Positions 6,922-16,526 are shown, counted from the first letter of the stretch. The stretch: 31,454 bases of DNA from Candidatus Saccharimonadota bacterium (GCA_905373835.1 CAJPUN010000008.1:1-31454); one strand, 5' to 3'. Notes: a model not told the origin generated them from the sequence alone. Program-made: numbers and translations.

Positions 6922-7713
6922 ATGCCAACGCAATCCATCGCTACAACTACCGCAAAACAGCATAGCCATATAACTACGCCTGATGTGTCTGCACCGCCGC
7001 GCCGCCCATTGCTTGAGGCGTGGGTGATTGCTGGTGGGGTGGGGATGATTGCCAGTGCGGCCATCGTATGTCTGCAGGGCGGGGTGCTAGCGAGCCTGAC
7101 AGGGGTGGAGCAGGTGCTTGGCTGGCTACTCGCCGCTTGGAGTGCGAGTATACTAGCGCAGAGCGTCATCACACTGCGGCAGTCGCACCGCACCGATCGG
7201 TATTGGCAGAGGATTGGAGCGCTTGGCTTGTTGCTAGTGAATGGGGCGCTGTTTATTGTGGGTTGGCTCAGTGGTGGTGTACTGCACACCCCTGTAGGAT
7301 TAGTAGCTAATAATACAACAGTTCTCATGAGCAACATACCGAGCTTCGTTGGTTCGCTCTGCCTCTGGTATGTATTGCTGGGTATGCAGCCAGCGATACC
7401 AGCAAAACGTAGCGATGTAGATGATACGACGCTCAATCAAATGATGAAGCGCAAGACTGGCCTCTGGCTGATGCTTGCAGCAGCTGTACCGATGATGGCG
7501 CTGTATGGTATGCTTGTGTCGATGCTTTTTGGTGTGGCTGACTTTCTTAGTGCACATTGGCATGTTTTGAAAACTCTTCTCAATGAACCAACGCTACTGG
7601 CGATGGGGATGGTGGCGTCGATCGTGATATATGCCGGCATCGCGTGGTTTGTCACATCACCAGTGATGGCTGTCGCTGGCTTCATCCTTGTTGCGACAAG
7701 TAAGTATGAGTAG
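6922..7713 (+). CDS. Membrane protein, second of two tandem paralogues
   Basis: A 263-residue protein, shorter than its upstream paralogue because the disordered N-terminal part is only about 27 residues. About six hydrophobic helices follow PRRPLLEAW. Shared blocks are RRPLLEA near the start, TLRQSHRTDRYWQR, and GSLCLWYVLLG. The start is at 6922, after AGAGGAG; the gap to the previous gene is 41 nt, so the two are probably cotranscribed. Family unknown. The retained Trp/Gln/Arg motif in the cytoplasmic-looking loop suggests a common partner or substrate, but this is inference. Confidence 0.8.
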   Translation: MPTQSIATTTAKQHSHITTPDVSAPPRRPLLEAWVIAGGVGMIASAAIVCLQGGVLASLTGVEQVLGWLLAAWSASILAQSVITLRQSHRTDRYWQRIGALGLLLVNGALFIVGWLSGGVLHTPVGLVANNTTVLMSNIPSFVGSLCLWYVLLGMQPAIPAKRSDVDDTTLNQMMKRKTGLWLMLAAAVPMMALYGMLVSMLFGVADFLSAHWHVLKTLLNEPTLLAMGMVASIVIYAGIAWFVTSPVMAVAGFILVATSKYE

Positions 7714-7738
7714 TCTGAATCTTAGGGCTTCTGCTTTA

Positions 7739-7765
7739 TCTCACGCTCCATCGGATGAAGTGATG
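7739..7765. repeat. Dispersed 27-nt repeat, copy 1
   Basis: It shares 24 of 27 positions, including the core CTCCATCGGATGAAGTG, with the last 27 nt of the window (31428-31454). The core is nearly palindromic (CAC...GTG). It lies in the gap between the membrane-protein gene and gyrB. Confidence 0.5.
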
Positions 7766-7824
7766 GGGGTGGAGCTGATACAAAGAAGGTGAGTTCTAGT
7801 GATTTAAATCACTCTCTCCACCCC
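7766..7824 (+). promoter_or_regulatory. Nested hairpin with 16-bp perfect palindrome upstream of gyrB
   Basis: GGGGTGGAG (7766-7774) pairs with CTCCACCCC (7816-7824); inside lies the perfect palindrome AGTGATTTAAATCACT (7798-7813). It could end the upstream transcript, although the T-tract is poor, or the palindrome could be an operator for gyrBA; it lies about 40 nt before the gyrB -10 box. Confidence 0.45.
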
Positions 7825-7853
7825 TGTTATTTTCGCTGATTCGGCGATTATGA

Positions 7854-7859
7854 TACAAT
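7854..7859 (+). promoter_or_regulatory. Extended -10 promoter of gyrBA
   Basis: TACAAT preceded by TGA (extended -10), 47 nt before the gyrB ATG. The -35 position holds TTTCGC, which is weak. Confidence 0.5.
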
Positions 7860-7906
7860 AAGGTGCGTGTAATGTAACCCGAATGACCTAATAGTGAGGG
7901 AAATGA

Positions 7907-9895
7907 ATGAACAAACAAGTAGATAATGGATCGTATGACGGTTCGCAAATTCAGGTGCTCGAGGGTCTCGAGCCAGTCCGTAAGCGCCCGGGGATGTATA
8001 TCGGTAGCACGGGCTATGATGGTGTGCACCACTTGATTAAGGAGATTGCTGATAACTCCATCGATGAAGCGATTGCGGGCTATGCCTCGCGCGTCGATGT
8101 GCGTATCTTGGCCGATGGTGGCTTGATGGTGACCGACAACGGGCGTGGTATCCCAGTAGATAAGCACCCCAAGACTGGCCTGAGTACGCTTGAGACAGTG
8201 CTGACGGTGCTGCACGCTGGTGGTAAGTTTGGTGGTGGTGGCTACAAGGTGTCGTCTGGTTTGCACGGTGTGGGCTCGAGCGTGGTTAATGCGCTGTCAA
8301 GCCGCCTGATTGCCGAGGTAGTGCGCAAGGGGCGCCTCTATCGGATTGAATTTGAGCGTGGCCATACTACTGTACCGCTCAAGAATAAGGGCAAAACCGA
8401 CCGGCCTGACGGTACAACGATTATCTTCTATCCTGATCCGACCATCTTTAAAGAGACAGTCGACTTCGACTACAAGTGGGTGGTACACTACCTTCGCCAC
8501 CAAGCCTACCTCACGAAAGGCGTCTACACCACTGTGTATGATGAGCGCACTAAGCAGCGCCAGGCCTTCTATTTCGAGGGAGGGATTCGCAGTTATGTCA
8601 AGAACCTTAACGTTGGTAAAGACGTGCTGAGCGACGATGTCTTTTATGTGGAAAAGCAAGTCGAGGACTCGATGATCGAGGTGGCGGTGCAATACAACGA
8701 TACCTACGTCGAAACCGTCCGGCCCTTCGCTAACAACGTGCTCACACCTGATGGTGGGACACACCTTGTAGGCTTTCGCGCAGCAATGACCCGTGTTATT
8801 AATGACTATGCACGCAAGAATGGTCTCCTCAAGGAGAAGGATGACAACCTTTCGGGCGATGACATCCGCGAGGGGCTTACTGCTGTTATTCTCGTTAAGC
8901 TGCCCGACCCGCAGTTTGAGGGCCAAACCAAGAATAAGCTTGGTAACCCCGAGGTGCGGCGTTACGTTGACCAAGTAATGAGCGAGTATTTCTCGTACTA
9001 TCTAGAAGAAAATCCGGCGGTGGCTAAGAAGATTGTTGGCAAAGCAACGCTGGCTGCCCGAGCTCGCAAGGCTGCCCGAGCGGCGCGCGATACCGTGATC
9101 CGCAAAGGGGCGCTTGATGGCGCAAGCCTGCCAGGCAAGCTGGCCGACTGCTCCAGCAAAAACCCCGAAGAGTGTGAGCTCTACATCGTGGAGGGTGACT
9201 CGGCTGGTGGCTCGGCCAAGACTGGGCGCGACAGCCGTACTCAGGCTATCTTGCCACTGCGTGGTAAGGTACTTAACACCGAGCGTGCCCGCCTCGACAA
9301 AATGTACGCCAACCGTGAGATCCTCAGCCTCATCAAGGGCATGGGTGTGGGGATTGGTGACACCTTCGACATCAAGGGGCTGCGCTATAACCGTATTATC
9401 ATCATGACCGATGCCGATGTCGACGGCAGCCACATTGCCACACTACTTATGACCTTCTTCTTCCGTTATATGCAGCCAGTTGTGGAGGCAGGGCATATCT
9501 ATTTGGCTAAACCACCTCTGTTTAAGCTCCGTCTCTCGGGCAACAAGCAAGAATATATTTACAACGAAGAAGCGCTCGAGGCCTACTACGATGAGCAGAT
9601 TGCAGCGCGCAAGGCTCGTGGGGTAGAGATAGACCCAAGCGAGCCCCGCATCAAACAAGCTGGCCTGAGTGAGTCCGCCCTGCAGCGTTACAAGGGTCTC
9701 GGTGAGATGGATGCCGACCAGCTGTGGGAGACGACGATGAACCCCGAGCACCGCGTGCTCGTGCAAGTCCAGTTGGAGGATGCCGAGCGTGCCGACGCAA
9801 TCTTCACCAAGCTAATGGGCAACGAAGTAAGTGTACGCAAGAACTTCATCCAGGCCAACGCTGCAAAGGTCAGCCTAGAGGAGCTTGATATCTAA
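7907..9895 (+). CDS. gyrB: DNA gyrase subunit B
   Basis: A 662-residue ATPase subunit of gyrase, which introduces negative supercoils. The GHKL ATPase domain shows Glu46 with ADNSIDEA, DNGRGIP (77-83) and the lid GLHGVGSSVVNALS (118-131). The TOPRIM domain shows EGDSAGGSA (429-437), PLRGKVLN and the metal-binding TDADVDGSHI (501-510). The C-terminus has the usual LQRYKGLGEMDADQLWETTM. There is no proteobacterial-type TOPRIM insertion, so the length is normal for most bacteria. The start MNKQVDNGSY has a GAGGG-type site upstream; an ATG 4 nt upstream is out of frame. gyrA follows after 3 nt, so they form one operon. Confidence 0.97.
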   Translation: MNKQVDNGSYDGSQIQVLEGLEPVRKRPGMYIGSTGYDGVHHLIKEIADNSIDEAIAGYASRVDVRILADGGLMVTDNGRGIPVDKHPKTGLSTLETVLTVLHAGGKFGGGGYKVSSGLHGVGSSVVNALSSRLIAEVVRKGRLYRIEFERGHTTVPLKNKGKTDRPDGTTIIFYPDPTIFKETVDFDYKWVVHYLRHQAYLTKGVYTTVYDERTKQRQAFYFEGGIRSYVKNLNVGKDVLSDDVFYVEKQVEDSMIEVAVQYNDTYVETVRPFANNVLTPDGGTHLVGFRAAMTRVINDYARKNGLLKEKDDNLSGDDIREGLTAVILVKLPDPQFEGQTKNKLGNPEVRRYVDQVMSEYFSYYLEENPAVAKKIVGKATLAARARKAARAARDTVIRKGALDGASLPGKLADCSSKNPEECELYIVEGDSAGGSAKTGRDSRTQAILPLRGKVLNTERARLDKMYANREILSLIKGMGVGIGDTFDIKGLRYNRIIIMTDADVDGSHIATLLMTFFFRYMQPVVEAGHIYLAKPPLFKLRLSGNKQEYIYNEEALEAYYDEQIAARKARGVEIDPSEPRIKQAGLSESALQRYKGLGEMDADQLWETTMNPEHRVLVQVQLEDAERADAIFTKLMGNEVSVRKNFIQANAAKVSLEELDI

Positions 9896-9898
9896 TCT

Positions 9899-12439
9899 AT
9901 GAACGAGGAACATACAATGCAGCCAGAAGATAACCAACCAACCACCCCAGCTACCATACCTGACCAGAGCCACTCGCGCAGTGTGGAGGTACGCACCGTC
10001 GAGGACGTGATGGAGGATAACTTCCTGCGCTACTCGATGTCGGTCATCGTCGACCGCGCGCTGCCTGATGTACGAGATGGCATGAAGCCTGTCCACCGCC
10101 GCATCGTCTATGTGATGGACAAAATGGGCATCGGTCCGACATCTAAGACGATCAAGAGTGCTCAGATCGTTGGTGAGGTGATGGGTAAATACCACCCACA
10201 CGGCGATAGCTCTATCTACGATGCCATGGTGCGTATGGCTCAAGACTGGGTTGAGCGCTATCCGCTGGTACAGGGGCAGGGGAACTTTGGCTCGATGGAC
10301 GGCGACCCGCCCGCCGCAATGCGCTACACCGAGGCAAAAATGACGCGTGTGTCAGAGGCGCTTCTAGCTGATATCGATAAAGAAACCGTCCCATTCCGCG
10401 ATACCTACGATGCTACTCGCCAAGAGCCTACCGTCTTGCCAGCCAAGCTGCCCAACCTACTACTCAACGGCCAGGTTGGTATTGCCGTTGGTATGGCAAC
10501 GAATATCCCCACCCACAACCTTGGTGAGGTGGTTGATGCAACAGTCGAGCTTATCAACAACCCTGATGCCACGCTGGATGACCTCATGCAGCACATCAAA
10601 GGCCCGGACTTTCCAACTGGTGCCGTGGTCTATGGTGGTACGCCAATGCGCCAAGCCTACGCCACTGGCCGCGGCAGTGTGACAATGCGCGCCGTGGCGG
10701 CCATCGAGGAAACGAAGAAGCGTGGGCGCTACCGCATCGTCATTACAGAAATGCCTTATGGTGTGAATAAAGCAACGCTCATCGAGAAAATTGCCGACCT
10801 CGTCCACGAGAAGAAGCTCACTTCCATCAGCGACCTGCGCGATGAGTCGGCTCGGGGTAATGTGCGCGTCGTCATCGACCTCAAAAAGGATGCCTATCCC
10901 AAGAAGGTACTCAACCAACTGTACAAGCTCACCGCGCTGCAGACCAACTTCCACTACAACATGCTGGCGCTTGTGCCCAGCAGCGAGAACGCGATGCGGC
11001 TCCAGCCACGGGTGCTTGGCCTGCACGATATCCTTGGTGAGTTCATTACCCATCGGCGCATTGTGGTACGCCGCCGCACCGAGTATGAGCTCAAGAAGGC
11101 GAAGGCACGAGCTCATATTCTTGAAGGGCTCAAGATCGCGCTTGATAACATCGATGAAGTCGTCAAGCTAATCCGAGCAAGTAAGAACTACAACGATGCT
11201 TTGCAGGGGTTGATGGAGCGTTTTGCGCTCAGCGAAATCCAGGGCAAGGCGATTCTTGCCATGCAGCTGCGCAAGCTGACCGGCCTTGATCGCCAGGAGA
11301 TCGAAGACGAGCTGCGCTATCTGCACGAGCTCATCAAGCAGCTAGAGGCTATCCTGGCCGACGAGAATGAGATCCTGCGCCTTATCAAAGAAGAACTGCT
11401 TGAGATGAAAGAAAAGTACGGTGACGAGCGCCGCACCAAGATCATCGACCATGAGCTAGGCAAATTCAGCGACGAAGAGCTCATCCCTGAGGAAGAGACC
11501 GTTGTTATTCTCACAGCAGAGAATTACATTAAGCGCACCCTGGTGAGCGAATACCGCCGCCAAAACAGAGGTGGCAAGGGCAAGCGTGGCATGTCTACCA
11601 AGGAAGAAGACGGCATCGACCAACTCATTCCGGCCAACACCCATGACTGGCTGCTCTTCTTTACCAACAAGGGTCGGGTCTTCCGCCTCAAGGCGTACGA
11701 AGTGCCTGCTGCCAGCCTCGCGGCCAAGGGCGTTGCGGCTGTCAACCTGCTCCAGCTCCAGCCTGAAGAGAAAATTACATCAATCATTAATCATGCTAAG
11801 GATGCGAGCGATGATGGCTACCTCTTTATGGCCACGACCAAAGGTACTGTAAAAAAGACAACACTACGAGACTACGCCAACATCCGCACCAATGGCCTCA
11901 TCACCATCAAACTTGATGATGGCGATGAGCTGCGCTGGATCAAGCAGACCAATGGCGACAATGATGTAATAATATCAACATCAGCTGGCCAGGCCGTGCG
12001 CTTTAGCGAGACGGAGTGCCGACCAATGGGCCGGGTTGCTCGCGGTGTGCGTGGTGTACGCCTCCGCCCCGATGATACGGTGGTGGGGATGGACATCGTC
12101 ACCAGTAGCGATCAGCAATTGCTTGTCATTAGCCAAAACGGCTACGGCAAGATTACCAAAGCGGCCAACTTCCCCTGCCATAAGCGAGGTGGGGTTGGTA
12201 TCAAAGCAGCAGTTGTCACCGCCAAGACTGGGCCGATTATTGCTGTGCAGACTCTTGAGCCTGACGCCACTGAGGCACTCCTCATTAGCCAAAACGGCCA
12301 AACCATCCGTGTGGCGCTCCAAGATATCCCAACGCTTGGCCGCACCACTCAGGGTGTGCGAGTGATGCGCCTTGCTAAGGATGACACTGTCTCATCGATC
12401 GGCATTGTGCGCGAAAAAGATGAGGATAAGGAGGCATAA
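9899..12439 (+). CDS. gyrA: DNA gyrase subunit A
   Basis: An 846-residue breakage-reunion subunit. The winged-helix/tower domain begins YSMSVIVDRALPDVRDG; the catalytic tyrosine is Tyr143 in AAMRYTEAKM. The quinolone-binding segment reads HPHGDSSIYDA, with Ser104 and Asp108 at the positions usually changed in resistant strains, so it is wild-type-like. The C-terminal beta-pinwheel carries QNRGGKGKRG, a variant of the GyrA box (QRRGGKG) needed for DNA wrapping; this supports gyrase and not topoisomerase IV ParC. A second start, MQPEDN at 9917, with AGGAA upstream, is also possible. The next gene starts 2 nt after the stop. Confidence 0.96.
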   Translation: MNEEHTMQPEDNQPTTPATIPDQSHSRSVEVRTVEDVMEDNFLRYSMSVIVDRALPDVRDGMKPVHRRIVYVMDKMGIGPTSKTIKSAQIVGEVMGKYHPHGDSSIYDAMVRMAQDWVERYPLVQGQGNFGSMDGDPPAAMRYTEAKMTRVSEALLADIDKETVPFRDTYDATRQEPTVLPAKLPNLLLNGQVGIAVGMATNIPTHNLGEVVDATVELINNPDATLDDLMQHIKGPDFPTGAVVYGGTPMRQAYATGRGSVTMRAVAAIEETKKRGRYRIVITEMPYGVNKATLIEKIADLVHEKKLTSISDLRDESARGNVRVVIDLKKDAYPKKVLNQLYKLTALQTNFHYNMLALVPSSENAMRLQPRVLGLHDILGEFITHRRIVVRRRTEYELKKAKARAHILEGLKIALDNIDEVVKLIRASKNYNDALQGLMERFALSEIQGKAILAMQLRKLTGLDRQEIEDELRYLHELIKQLEAILADENEILRLIKEELLEMKEKYGDERRTKIIDHELGKFSDEELIPEEETVVILTAENYIKRTLVSEYRRQNRGGKGKRGMSTKEEDGIDQLIPANTHDWLLFFTNKGRVFRLKAYEVPAASLAAKGVAAVNLLQLQPEEKITSIINHAKDASDDGYLFMATTKGTVKKTTLRDYANIRTNGLITIKLDDGDELRWIKQTNGDNDVIISTSAGQAVRFSETECRPMGRVARGVRGVRLRPDDTVVGMDIVTSSDQQLLVISQNGYGKITKAANFPCHKRGGVGIKAAVVTAKTGPIIAVQTLEPDATEALLISQNGQTIRVALQDIPTLGRTTQGVRVMRLAKDDTVSSIGIVREKDEDKEA

Positions 12440-12441
12440 CT

Positions 12442-12876
12442 ATGCCATGGTATCTCTCGCCATATATTGTGGCCATCGCCATCAGCTGGGCAATTGCTCA
12501 CGTCATTAAGTTTGCAATTGCCCACGCCAAGGGCAAGGTGTTGGACTTCACCCACCAGCTCTTCATCTCTGGCGGCATGCCGAGCTCGCATGCCGCCACA
12601 TCATTGTCTGTCTGGACGGTGCTGGTGCTGCAGCAGGGGCTGCAGTCGCCGCTTGTTGGCGTCACGACATTGCTCGTGTTGATTATTTGCTACGATGCTG
12701 TCAAGGTGCGGCGCTCATCAGGCGAGCAGGGTATAGCCATCCAGCAGGTCATCAAGAAGACTGGGGTCGACGTCACATTACCACGGGCTGCACAGGGTCA
12801 CACCCCGCTCGAGATCTTCGTTGGGTCGCTGCTTGGCGTGCTTGTGGGCGTAGTTGTATTTTTTGCGACAAAATAA
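12442..12876 (+). CDS. DUF212 / divergent PAP2-family membrane protein
   Basis: A 144-residue membrane protein with about four helices and the family motif GGMPSSHAATS (residues 45-55), followed by YDAVKVRRSSGEQG and the C-terminal GHTPLEIFVGSLLG. This matches the DUF212 (divergent PAP2) family, related to PAP2-type lipid phosphatases; the His of PSSH and the histidine of GHTPLE resemble PAP2 catalytic residues. The substrate is unknown, possibly undecaprenyl or phosphatidate-type lipid phosphate. It starts 2 nt after gyrA, so it is cotranscribed with gyrBA, which need not mean a shared function. Confidence 0.85.
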   Translation: MPWYLSPYIVAIAISWAIAHVIKFAIAHAKGKVLDFTHQLFISGGMPSSHAATSLSVWTVLVLQQGLQSPLVGVTTLLVLIICYDAVKVRRSSGEQGIAIQQVIKKTGVDVTLPRAAQGHTPLEIFVGSLLGVLVGVVVFFATK

Positions 12877-12889
12877 TAGCAAAAAAGTG

Positions 12890-12918
12890 TTGACCATCCG
12901 CAAAAAATACGCTATGAT
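12890..12918 (+). promoter_or_regulatory. 16S rRNA promoter
   Basis: -35 TTGACC (12890-12895), 17-nt spacer, -10 TATGAT (12913-12918). The -35 lies 13 nt after the preceding gene's stop. Mature 16S starts about 155 nt downstream. Confidence 0.8.
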
Positions 12919-12971
12919 GGTTTCAGTCTGGTTGAGGGAACAAAAACAAGGGCCAACAACGAGACATTTTG

Positions 12972-12986
12972 TATCTTAACAATTTA
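12972..12986 (+). promoter_or_regulatory. boxA-like antitermination site in the 16S leader
   Basis: TATCTTAACAATTTA closely resembles the E. coli rrn boxA (GCTCTTTAACAATTTA), bound by NusB-S10. The same sequence recurs in the 23S leader. It overlaps the 5' strand of the 16S processing stem. Confidence 0.7.
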
Positions 12987-12994
12987 GTTGTGCA
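12975..12994 (+). other. 5' strand of 16S processing stem
   Basis: These 20 nt pair with 14686-14705 downstream of 16S; 19 Watson-Crick pairs and one G-U pair. It brackets the precursor 16S and is a likely RNase III substrate. Confidence 0.8.
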
Positions 12995-13028
12995 ATAATC
13001 ATCGTCAGTCTATTTTTGAGTTATAGAC

Positions 13029-13053
13029 GCTTCCCAGTAGGGAAGCATCTTTT
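13029..13053 (+). other. Terminator-like hairpin just before 16S
   Basis: GCTTCCC/GGGAAGC with AGTA loop (13029-13046), followed by ATCTTTT, sits about 22 nt before mature 16S. It may be a leader structure for processing, or a terminator that boxA-modified RNA polymerase reads through. Confidence 0.5.
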
Positions 13054-13074
13054 ATGAAAAGTACATCTTTTCTT

Positions 13075-14550
<1,476 letters not shown>

Positions 14551-14685
14551 CTAGGGAGTATGAATGCCTGATAGTTGAGTAATCACTATCAGAGCTAGGT
14601 CGGTCTCGTAAATATGCTGAGCTTACATATTTACACTAACCCTTTGGGGTGAGACAAAGCTTACATCAAAAGACGAGATGAGGAT

Positions 14686-14705
14686 TGCACAACTAAGTTG
14701 TTAAG
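14686..14705 (+). other. 3' strand of 16S processing stem
   Basis: Partner of 12975-12994. It lies just before the terminator hairpin at 14709, so the stem closes the whole 16S precursor and shows that the transcript is meant to end here. Confidence 0.8.
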
Positions 14706-14708
14706 AGA

Positions 14709-14734
14709 TAGCCCAGATTGCTGGGCTATTTTTT
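14709..14734 (+). terminator. Intrinsic terminator directly after 16S
   Basis: TAGCCCAG/CTGGGCTA with an ATTG loop followed by six T residues. It would end 16S transcription before the tRNAs and 23S. I see no gene in the next 290 nt. Confidence 0.85.
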
Positions 14735-15023
14735 GTAAGAAGAAATACTATATGTACCACAGGCCAAGTGGGTGGTGTGGTATTAACAACATTAACCAAT
14801 CACCAAAGGTGACTGCCAGCTATGATTGATCACTCTCGCATCGCACTCTAGACGCCTGAGTTGTTGCTTGCTGCTATGCGAGTCCTAGGCCAGCTTGTGG
14901 GTAGGCTGTATGCGTAATGATCACTATAAGCATAATGCTGGTACTCAGCTGTGAATGGGTTATACAGCGCAAGAAAAACAAACACTATTCGACGATAGGG
15001 TAGAGCAAAAGACACTAGTAACC

Positions 15024-15047
15024 AAAAAGGAGCGCCGCAGCACTCCT
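15024..15047 (-). terminator. Intrinsic terminator of the minus-strand gene in the rRNA spacer
   Basis: On the minus strand AGGAGTGC (15047-15040), TGCG loop, GCGCTCCT (15035-15028), then TTTTT. It begins about 30 nt after the stop codon of the 78-residue gene. Confidence 0.75.
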
Positions 15048-15077
15048 CATTGCCTCTCAAGCGAGGTTCTAGGTTCT

Positions 15078-15314
15078 CTAGCTAAAGTGAAAGAACAGCC
15101 CAAGAAACGCTCGCAGGATCATATCATGCAGGTTGGTCATGACAAGCAGGCCCAGCCCGCATCCGATCAACCCCCACATCTGGTAGCGGCTGTAGCTGCC
15201 GATGTCATCGCTAAACATATCTGACAGCTGGCGGTGCCATACGACAATACAGCCACCAACGATCAAGATGAGTGTACCGATGAAGAACGATCCCCAACTA
15301 AATGTATATTGCAT
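15078..15314 (-). CDS. Small two-helix membrane protein encoded inside the 16S-23S spacer
   Basis: A 78-residue protein with two hydrophobic helices: about residues 10-27 (FFIGTLILIVGGCIVVWH) and 46-62 (MWGLIGCGLGLLVM), with a polar loop RQLSDMFSDDIGSYSRYQ between and a short helix ending FFHFS. It has no recognised family. It lies antisense to the rRNA and tRNA transcripts, between 16S and tRNA-Ala. Its own -10 box ends 7 nt before the ATG and a minus-strand terminator follows, so it forms a complete unit. No Shine-Dalgarno, consistent with leaderless translation. The complete unit makes chance unlikely, but expression is unproven. Confidence 0.72.
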   Translation of the reverse strand: MQYTFSWGSFFIGTLILIVGGCIVVWHRQLSDMFSDDIGSYSRYQMWGLIGCGLGLLVMTNLHDMILRAFLGLFFHFS

Positions 15315-15321
15315 AATATCT

Positions 15322-15327
15322 AGTATA
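15322..15327 (-). promoter_or_regulatory. Leaderless -10 box of the spacer gene
   Basis: TATACT on the minus strand, 7 nt before the ATG at 15314. It stands back to back with the tRNA promoter (15331-15359), so the two divergent promoters must compete for or share RNA polymerase. Confidence 0.55.
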
Positions 15328-15330
15328 CTC

Positions 15331-15359
15331 TTGTACTGGCGAAAAATCTATGCTAATAT
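15331..15359 (+). promoter_or_regulatory. Promoter of the tRNA cluster
   Basis: -35 TTGTAC (15331-15336), 17-nt spacer, -10 TAATAT (15354-15359) preceded by TGC. The first tRNA starts 37 nt after the -10. Confidence 0.75.
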
Positions 15360-15395
15360 GGAACAGGTTCGGCAACAGAGTGCGCGAACAAACGC

Positions 15396-15472
15396 GGGGA
15401 TATAGCTCAGTTGATTAGAGCACCTGCTTTGCAAGCAGGGGGTCCAGGGTTTGAGTCCCTGTATCTCCACCA
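15396..15472 (+). tRNA. tRNA-Ala (TGC)
   Basis: A 77-nt cloverleaf. The acceptor GGGGATA/TATCTCC contains G3-U70, the alanine identity pair. The anticodon loop is TTTGCAA with anticodon TGC, the T-loop is normal, and CCA is encoded. First of three tRNAs in the spacer. Confidence 0.97.
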
Positions 15473-15537
15473 TTCGCATGGGGTGGTATGGGCTTACGTC
15501 CATCCCACTCCACCAATTTTTTTGCTTGATAGTGTAG

Positions 15538-15614
15538 GGGCGATTAGCTCAGCTGGTTAGAGCGCGTCACTGATAATGACGAGGTCGGTGGTTCAAGTCC
15601 TCCATCGCCCACCA
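15538..15614 (+). tRNA. tRNA-Ile (GAT)
   Basis: Acceptor GGGCGAT/ATCGCCC, anticodon loop CTGATAA with anticodon GAT, T-arm GGTTCAAGTCC, encoded CCA. It lies 65 nt after tRNA-Ala. Ala and Ile tRNAs in the spacer are common in bacteria. Confidence 0.97.
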
Positions 15615-15641
15615 GATAAGCAATATGGCATCACAGCATGC

Positions 15642-15718
15642 GGGCGCTTAGCTCAGTTGGCTAGAGCATCTCGTTTACACCGAGAGGGTCGGGGGTTCGA
15701 GTCCCTCAGCGCCCACCA
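15642..15718 (+). tRNA. tRNA-Val (TAC)
   Basis: Acceptor GGGCGCT/AGCGCCC, anticodon loop TTTACAC with anticodon TAC, T-arm GGTTCGAGTCC, encoded CCA. It lies 27 nt after tRNA-Ile. A valine tRNA as a third spacer tRNA is less usual. Confidence 0.97.
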
Positions 15719-15779
15719 CAAGCTCCGCATACGAACCCTGAAGCATGTCACACACACTCTCTCTCAGTTGCAGTTGATT

Positions 15780-15809
15780 ACCCGTTCATCGTATGAGCGG
15801 GTGTTTTTT
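15780..15809 (+). terminator. Intrinsic terminator of the tRNA cluster
   Basis: A 10-bp stem ACCCGTTCAT/ATGAGCGGGT with CGT loop and a run of six T residues. It separates the tRNAs from 23S. Confidence 0.85.
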
Positions 15810-16331
15810 ATGAGTAATATTTGTTGATGGGTATTTTGTGTGCGGTATTCTCCTTTGGGGTATGATAAGGAGCTGAATATTCACTAAATATGAGCTCCTA
15901 GCGTAGAGTTGAAAGTGGCTAAGTAACCCGCGCTTTATTGGACCATTGGAGATGTAGAGAGGATACGAGGAGTAATCGAGATATGCTACGCAAGTTATTG
16001 CACTAAAAACAGCTGCTCATTAAGCGCTCAGTACCGCCAAGAGAAATATAGTAGCGAGCAACAGCAATGTGTCTTGCGACCAACAACCCTCCGCACTGCA
16101 CCGCAAAAAAGCCGCGGCCCACACCTCCACCTCTGATGGCAAGACGCAATCGAGCAAGTGTCCATCAAGAATAATATTTTTTGCAAAAATCACTCAAAAA
16201 AGCCTTGCCAAACGCCGATGATTCGTGTAAACTTAAGTCCAGTGAGCGCATGTTCGGCAACGAACCTCTGGCAAGAGGGTAATGATGGAGTGGGTACAAT
16301 AATCATTGCCAAAACTACAACGAAAAGCTAC
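15810..16331. other. Spacer between tRNA terminator and 23S promoter, no gene seen
   Basis: About 520 nt without a protein gene I can support. A hairpin AGGAGCT...AGCTCCT at about 15869-15900 with an AT-rich inner stem is the only clear structure. Its role is unknown. Confidence 0.4.
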
Positions 16332-16360
16332 TTTACACAGGGTAGCCCAAGTGGTAGAAT
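16332..16360 (+). promoter_or_regulatory. Promoter of 23S-5S
   Basis: -35 TTTACA (16332-16337), 17-nt spacer, -10 TAGAAT (16355-16360) preceded by TGG. It lies 167 nt upstream of 23S, before the 23S processing stem, and makes 23S independent of 16S. Confidence 0.75.
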
Positions 16361-16442
16361 AGACAAAGTTACGAGTTTGAGCACAGGCAGACAGACATCA
16401 TACCAATGGTGTTCGCAGGTGTGTGCTTACAACAAGACACAT

Positions 16443-16459
16443 GCAGTTTAACAATTTAG
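16443..16459 (+). promoter_or_regulatory. boxA-like antitermination site in the 23S leader
   Basis: GCAGTTTAACAATTTAG shares TTAACAATTTAGT with the 16S leader (12976-12988) and resembles the E. coli rrn boxA. A second boxA is expected if 23S is its own transcription unit. Confidence 0.7.
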
Positions 16460-16473
16460 TGATGTAAGAAAAT

Positions 16474-16522
16474 AACGATTGACGGCACTATCAGTTGGTC
16501 TATACCAATTGCTAGTTAAGTC
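16474..16522 (+). other. 5' strand of 23S processing stem
   Basis: It pairs with 19690-19741: AACGATTGAC with GTCAATCGTT at the base, and CTAGTTAAGTC with GACTTAACTAG near the rRNA, with an imperfect middle. This roughly 45-bp stem is a likely RNase III site. Confidence 0.8.
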
Positions 16523-16526
16523 AATG

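Noticed and set aside
8297..11116. Long minus-strand frames opposite gyrB and gyrA (225 and 218 residues)
   Set aside because: They mirror the codon structure of the gyrase genes, have no start signals, and give low-information proteins.
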